Origin: an uncultured Acetatifactor sp.
GTDB lineage: Bacteria > Bacillota > Clostridia > Lachnospirales > Lachnospiraceae
DNA length: 64,000 bases
Assembly: GCA_910589035.1 (NCBI GenBank)
Contig: CAJUSI010000025.1
Coordinates: forward strand, 96,146 to 160,145
Direction: 5' to 3'
Shown: piece after piece, positions 61,187-64,000 of the stretch
Layout of the letters: every line of letters starts with the position of its first letter
Numbering within the stretch: the first letter of the stretch is position 1
Made by a program: the position numbers and the translations under genes
Notes under the pieces: generated by a model
The model's input: only the letters and a program-made list of their open reading frames with translations
Database searches by the model: none
What the model was told of the DNA's origin: nothing

Positions 61187-61575
61187 GAAGGAGAATTCGT
61201 AGTTCCTGGAATATCGTCAACCGCATGAATAGGAACTCTGGATTCCATATCTGCCGCTTTTAGCTTCTCGTCCAGCCAGCACTTGAGAACAATCTTGGAG
61301 TCCACGGAAGTCTTTCCCTCCGTAACCACATGACAGTCCTGGTCGGAACTCCCGTCTTTCATCCTGAAATGCTGTTCCCGCAGATTCTTGTCACCTGCCA
61401 CCAGAATGAGATTTGCGCCGCATCCGCAGGGACAGAACAATTCGTTATTCCGGCTCCTGGCCCTCAGTTCCCTCAGCTTTTCCGGAATATTTATCTGCCG
61501 TCCGTTCACAACGGTATAGATCGTTTCTATCCCTATATATTTATCCTTATATAAAGCAACCGTCCTCTGCGCCAT
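61117..61575 (-). CDS. CoiA-like protein, N-terminal part (frameshifted)
   Basis: The N-terminal 125 residues hold a zinc finger and a nuclease start as in CoiA-like proteins: FCPCGCGANLILVAGDKNLR, EQHFRMK, then TSVDSKIVLKCWLDEKL. After VPIHAVDDI the reading continues out of family (PGTTNSPSCPKAGRRR), while the next frame holds the expected sequence. The gene was a single protein of about 455 residues. No start alternative is needed: ATG 61575 stands at the end of a 120-bp gap. Confidence 0.65.
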   Translation of the reverse strand: MAQRTVALYKDKYIGIETIYTVVNGRQINIPEKLRELRARSRNNELFCPCGCGANLILVAGDKNLREQHFRMKDGSSDQDCHVVTEGKTSVDSKIVLKCWLDEKLKAADMESRVPIHAVDDIPGTTNSPSCPKAGRRRSAIAMREGICPRKK

Positions 61576-61694
61576 ACGGCCATCCCTTTCCCCAGGTCTT
61601 CCTGTAGGCTGATTAAGCCTGCCTTCTCATGCATATTTGCAGTTCCTTGGCCTTCGGTCCGCCTCTCTGCCCTCACAGTGCAAAAGTCCCGCAT

Positions 61695-62321
61695 TTATTT
61701 TCCTTCGATCCCTGTTGTCCTGATAAACTCCAGAAAGTTGTCACAGTTCTTTTTCTCCTGCACTGTACCACCCTTGACAGCGTCCCTGCAAATCTTTTCC
61801 GTCTTCTTATACTCGTCGATGAAATTCCCGTGAAGCTCCGCCACACAATCCAGCGAAAACGGAATCGCGGCGGACCTGCCATTGTCATGACCGGTAAAAT
61901 ATTTCCTCACAAAATTATCGATAAGCCGCACATCCAACACTGTCACAACGGGTACACGGATATACATTAAGGGAATTTCTCTCCTTCTGTCCTCCGAATA
62001 GTCGCAGGGGAAAAAGTACAAATCCACCTCCAGCGCATTCCGCAGCAGATCCACACTGATTCCCGCCCCCTGCCGATGCACATTCCCCGGCACAAGCTCA
62101 AACAGATTTCCCATCACCGGTTCAAAGGCGTAGTCATAATCGTCCAATGTCTCACAATACTGGAAAAGCGGGTCATTCAGTTTCAGTATATTCCTTCCCT
62201 CCCTGCTGGAAGGCACCGGCCGGCCAAGCCACATTCCCGGATCCGCCGCCAGGTTCTTGAGTTTTTCGCTCTTTATTTTGTTTTTCCAGGACACGGGCAG
62301 TTCTTCTCGAGATTCTTGCAT
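61695..62321 (-). CDS. Unknown protein, CoiA-like cluster
   Basis: A 208-residue soluble protein with no recognised family. A polar N-terminus (SREELPVSWKNKIKSEKLKN) is followed by a compact mixed domain (LYFFPCDYSEDRRREIPLMYI, then VTVLDVRLIDNFVRKYF). It lies 120 bp upstream of the CoiA-like gene on the same strand and is probably part of one operon with it and the helical protein. Confidence 0.45.
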   Translation of the reverse strand: MQESREELPVSWKNKIKSEKLKNLAADPGMWLGRPVPSSREGRNILKLNDPLFQYCETLDDYDYAFEPVMGNLFELVPGNVHRQGAGISVDLLRNALEVDLYFFPCDYSEDRRREIPLMYIRVPVVTVLDVRLIDNFVRKYFTGHDNGRSAAIPFSLDCVAELHGNFIDEYKKTEKICRDAVKGGTVQEKKNCDNFLEFIRTTGIEGK

Positions 62322-62398
62322 ATCGTCCTTACCTTTTTCCTCTCTGCGTTTTAATTAAGCGGATTCTTCACATGGAATTTTTCGCTGCCGAGATTTCA

Positions 62399-62701
62399 TC
62401 ATACTGTTCTTCTGGAAAATTTTATAAATTCATATGGCAATCCTATATCTTCAGAATATCTACGGATTTCTGTCTTTTCATCATCATTCATTTCGTCATA
62501 GAAAGGGCGGTCTGATACTTTCCAGTATTTTTTCACTTCGTCTATTTTCAACACATCACCCCATGGGGCAGCATATAATTCCCCGGCTTTATATTTGCCG
62601 ATTTCTTTATATACCCTGGTGGTATAACAATACCCCAGTTTATTTAGAAAATTTTGGATGGACTCATATTCATGTTCAGGGAAGGATATTTCTTTCAACA
62701 T
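62399..62701 (-). CDS. ASCH/PUA-like small protein
   Basis: A 100-residue protein. The core YTTRVYKEIGKYKAGELYAA and PWGDVLKIDEVKKYW resembles ASCH/PUA-type folds that bind RNA or modified nucleotides; the tail is DRPFYDEMNDDEKTEIRRY. It has no clear Walker or metal motif. It heads the minus-strand run next to the recombinase. The fold assignment is moderate. Confidence 0.5.
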   Translation of the reverse strand: MLKEISFPEHEYESIQNFLNKLGYCYTTRVYKEIGKYKAGELYAAPWGDVLKIDEVKKYWKVSDRPFYDEMNDDEKTEIRRYSEDIGLPYEFIKFSRRTV

Positions 62702-62950
62702 ACCATAAGCCTCCTAATCTGGCAGGCTTCCTTCTCCTGTTGAGATATTGCGCGTTCCCTCATTACCGTGTAATATAGCGAAACAGACATATTAGCCCCC
62801 TTCCTGGCTCCCGATTTATTTAAGAGCAGTATACCACAATTCCCGCACTGTCCGCAAGGCTGATCAGATTGCAGCTGCGGTCATAAAATAAGATGGACAA
62901 CCCCTATAAAAAATTCCATAATGGTAAAAAACAAAGGAGCGCTTACAATA

Positions 62951-63877
62951 ATGATTACATTGAACAGCCAAATTTCCGAATATCTTACATACTGCCAATG
63001 CCGCAAACATTTGGACACAAAAACCCTGAAAGCATACCGTATCGACCTGAATCAATATGAACTGTTTTGCTCCGGCCTCACCGATTATACCTCCAGAATC
63101 GCTGTTGACAGTTTCATCACAGAGCTGCATAAACAGTATAAAACAAAAACCATAAAGCGCAAAATTGCCAGTTTAAAGGCCTTTTTTCACTATATGGAGT
63201 ACCGGGAGCAGCTTACGGAGAATCCATTCGTCAAGCTTGACATCCGGTTTCGGGAAGCACAGCTCCTGCCGAAGACCATTCCTCTGCATTTCATTCATGC
63301 GTTTCTATCTGCCATGTATGCCTGCAAAGAGCAGGCCTGCACAGAATATCAGCTCCATTGCTGCATCCGGGATATTGCGGTAATTGAATTGCTGTTTGCT
63401 ACCGGAATGCGCATATCTGAGCTGTGTTCCTTAAAGCCTTCCGATGTAGACCTTACAAGCAATAATATTCTGATCTTTGGAAAGGGCGCCAAGGAGCGGA
63501 TTTTGCAAGTGGGCAATTCTGAGGTTATCTCTGCACTGAATATTTATTATAGTACTTTTATGGATGACATTGCGGCCTGCGGATATTTTTTCGTAAACCG
63601 GCTGCAGCATAAACTTTCAGACCAGTCCGTCCGTTTTATGATCAACCGCTATGCAAAGCTTGCCAAGATCAGCCAGCACATTACCCCGCATATGTTCCGA
63701 CACTCCTTTGCCACCCTGCTGCTGGAACAGGATGTGGATATCCGGTACATCCAAAAAATGCTGGGACATAGCTCTATCAGTACAACGGAAATTTATACAC
63801 ATGTTTCGAATACAAAGCAGAAAGATATTCTGGTTCATAGGCATCCCAGGAATTTGATTTCGGTGAATGAAGGATAA
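62951..63877 (+). CDS. Tyrosine recombinase (XerC/D or integrase type)
   Basis: A 308-residue site-specific recombinase. The N-terminal SAM-like domain (ISEYLTYCQCRKHLDTKTLKAY) is followed by the catalytic domain: Arg in ATGMRISELCSL, Lys in IFGKGAKERI, HMFRHSFATLLL (His and Arg), LGHSSIST (His) and the nucleophile Tyr in TEIYTHVS. The start is ATG 62951; AAAGGAG is 12 bases away. No excisionase or att site is visible in the window, so it may be chromosomal or the end of a mobile region that continues to the right. Confidence 0.9.
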   Translation: MITLNSQISEYLTYCQCRKHLDTKTLKAYRIDLNQYELFCSGLTDYTSRIAVDSFITELHKQYKTKTIKRKIASLKAFFHYMEYREQLTENPFVKLDIRFREAQLLPKTIPLHFIHAFLSAMYACKEQACTEYQLHCCIRDIAVIELLFATGMRISELCSLKPSDVDLTSNNILIFGKGAKERILQVGNSEVISALNIYYSTFMDDIAACGYFFVNRLQHKLSDQSVRFMINRYAKLAKISQHITPHMFRHSFATLLLEQDVDIRYIQKMLGHSSISTTEIYTHVSNTKQKDILVHRHPRNLISVNEG

Positions 63878-63949
63878 TTCCCGATTATTGGGGGTTGGGA
63901 GAATTATTGGACGGTATTTTATTTCAATAAGCAAAGGTTGGTGACAGAC

Positions 63950-64000
63950 ATGAATTTGGACATCGCAATTAAAGAGAGAAGTAGTTGTAGGGCATATAAG
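63950..64000 (+). CDS. Start of a gene, possibly nitroreductase family (cut by window end)
   Basis: ATG 63950 opens 17 codons, MNLDIAIKERSSCRAYK. The pattern AIKERxSxRxYK is that of nitroreductase-type flavoproteins. The ribosome-binding site is weak (AAAGGTTGG). Too short for certainty. Confidence 0.35.
   Translation, partial: MNLDIAIKERSSCRAYK

Noticed and set aside
1..64000. CRISPR arrays, tRNA or rRNA genes
   Set aside because: Looked for regularly spaced repeats with unique spacers, T-loop-like GTTCGAATC contexts and rRNA motifs; none convincing.

Overview
The window reads as a chromosome segment of a Clostridia bacterium, most likely a Lachnospiraceae gut commensal (inferred from gene content; no rRNA or tRNA gene is visible to test it). 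Pointers are the strong AGGAGG ribosome-binding sites with occasional GTG and TTG starts, a TsaC/Sua5-RpiB fusion, ECF sigma factors paired with membrane anti-sigma proteins, an RsgI-like anti-sigma factor, DUF2695 and DUF4869 proteins, several AAA-ATPase/PD-(D/E)XK proteins and fructan-degradation remnants. Base composition is moderate, with AT-rich promoters.

Layout. 0-8.5 kb is housekeeping, mostly minus strand: a DUF402 tail, a coiled-coil SleB-type wall hydrolase, upp, the TsaC-RpiB fusion, DegV, an ECF-transporter-like S protein, an amidohydrolase and a FliD-like protein with two repeated domains. 8.9-20.5 kb is a defence-type island: MazG-like protein, AAA-ATPase/nuclease, a coiled-coil DUF2325 protein, hsdR, a P-loop ATPase gene split by a 172-bp MITE, DUF4869, a DUF1016 nuclease remnant, hsdS and hsdM. 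21-28.4 kb has an ECF sigma/anti-sigma pair, a SWIM/SNF2 helicase pair and a MATE exporter. 28.5-32.4 kb is a decayed patch: a hairpin-rich element, two broken pieces of GH32 fructan hydrolases and a LacI-type regulator without its DNA-binding domain. 32.4-34.6 kb is an ABC-F gene behind a leader with a three-codon ORF and an intrinsic terminator. 34.7-39.1 kb has a DUF4143 ATPase, a small kinase-fold protein and a GH13 amylase. 39.5-47.8 kb mixes acetyltransferases, an AraC regulator, a Cys/His-rich secreted protein with a sigma/RsgI pair, NUDIX, methyltransferase and HxlR genes, and several gene remnants. 47.8-51.9 kb is a GntR-controlled ABC transporter, a cytidine-deaminase-like protein and an MGMT-like protein. 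52-56.3 kb holds two near-identical AAA-ATPase/nuclease genes flanking a zinc-protease-like gene. 56.6-62.7 kb has a large solute-binding lipoprotein, then uncharacterised genes including a frameshifted CoiA-like protein, and the window ends with a tyrosine recombinase.

Main themes. A dispersed intergenic repeat of about 64 bp, rich in CCGG palindromes, occurs in at least six recognisable copies plus fragments. Several loci carry decay or one-base frameshifts, some in homopolymer runs. The most notable regulatory device is the three-codon leader ORF plus attenuator before the ABC-F gene. The most notable candidate systems are the hsd island with its DUF2325 protein, the duplicated ATPase/nuclease genes around a zinc protease, and the CoiA-like cluster beside the recombinase.
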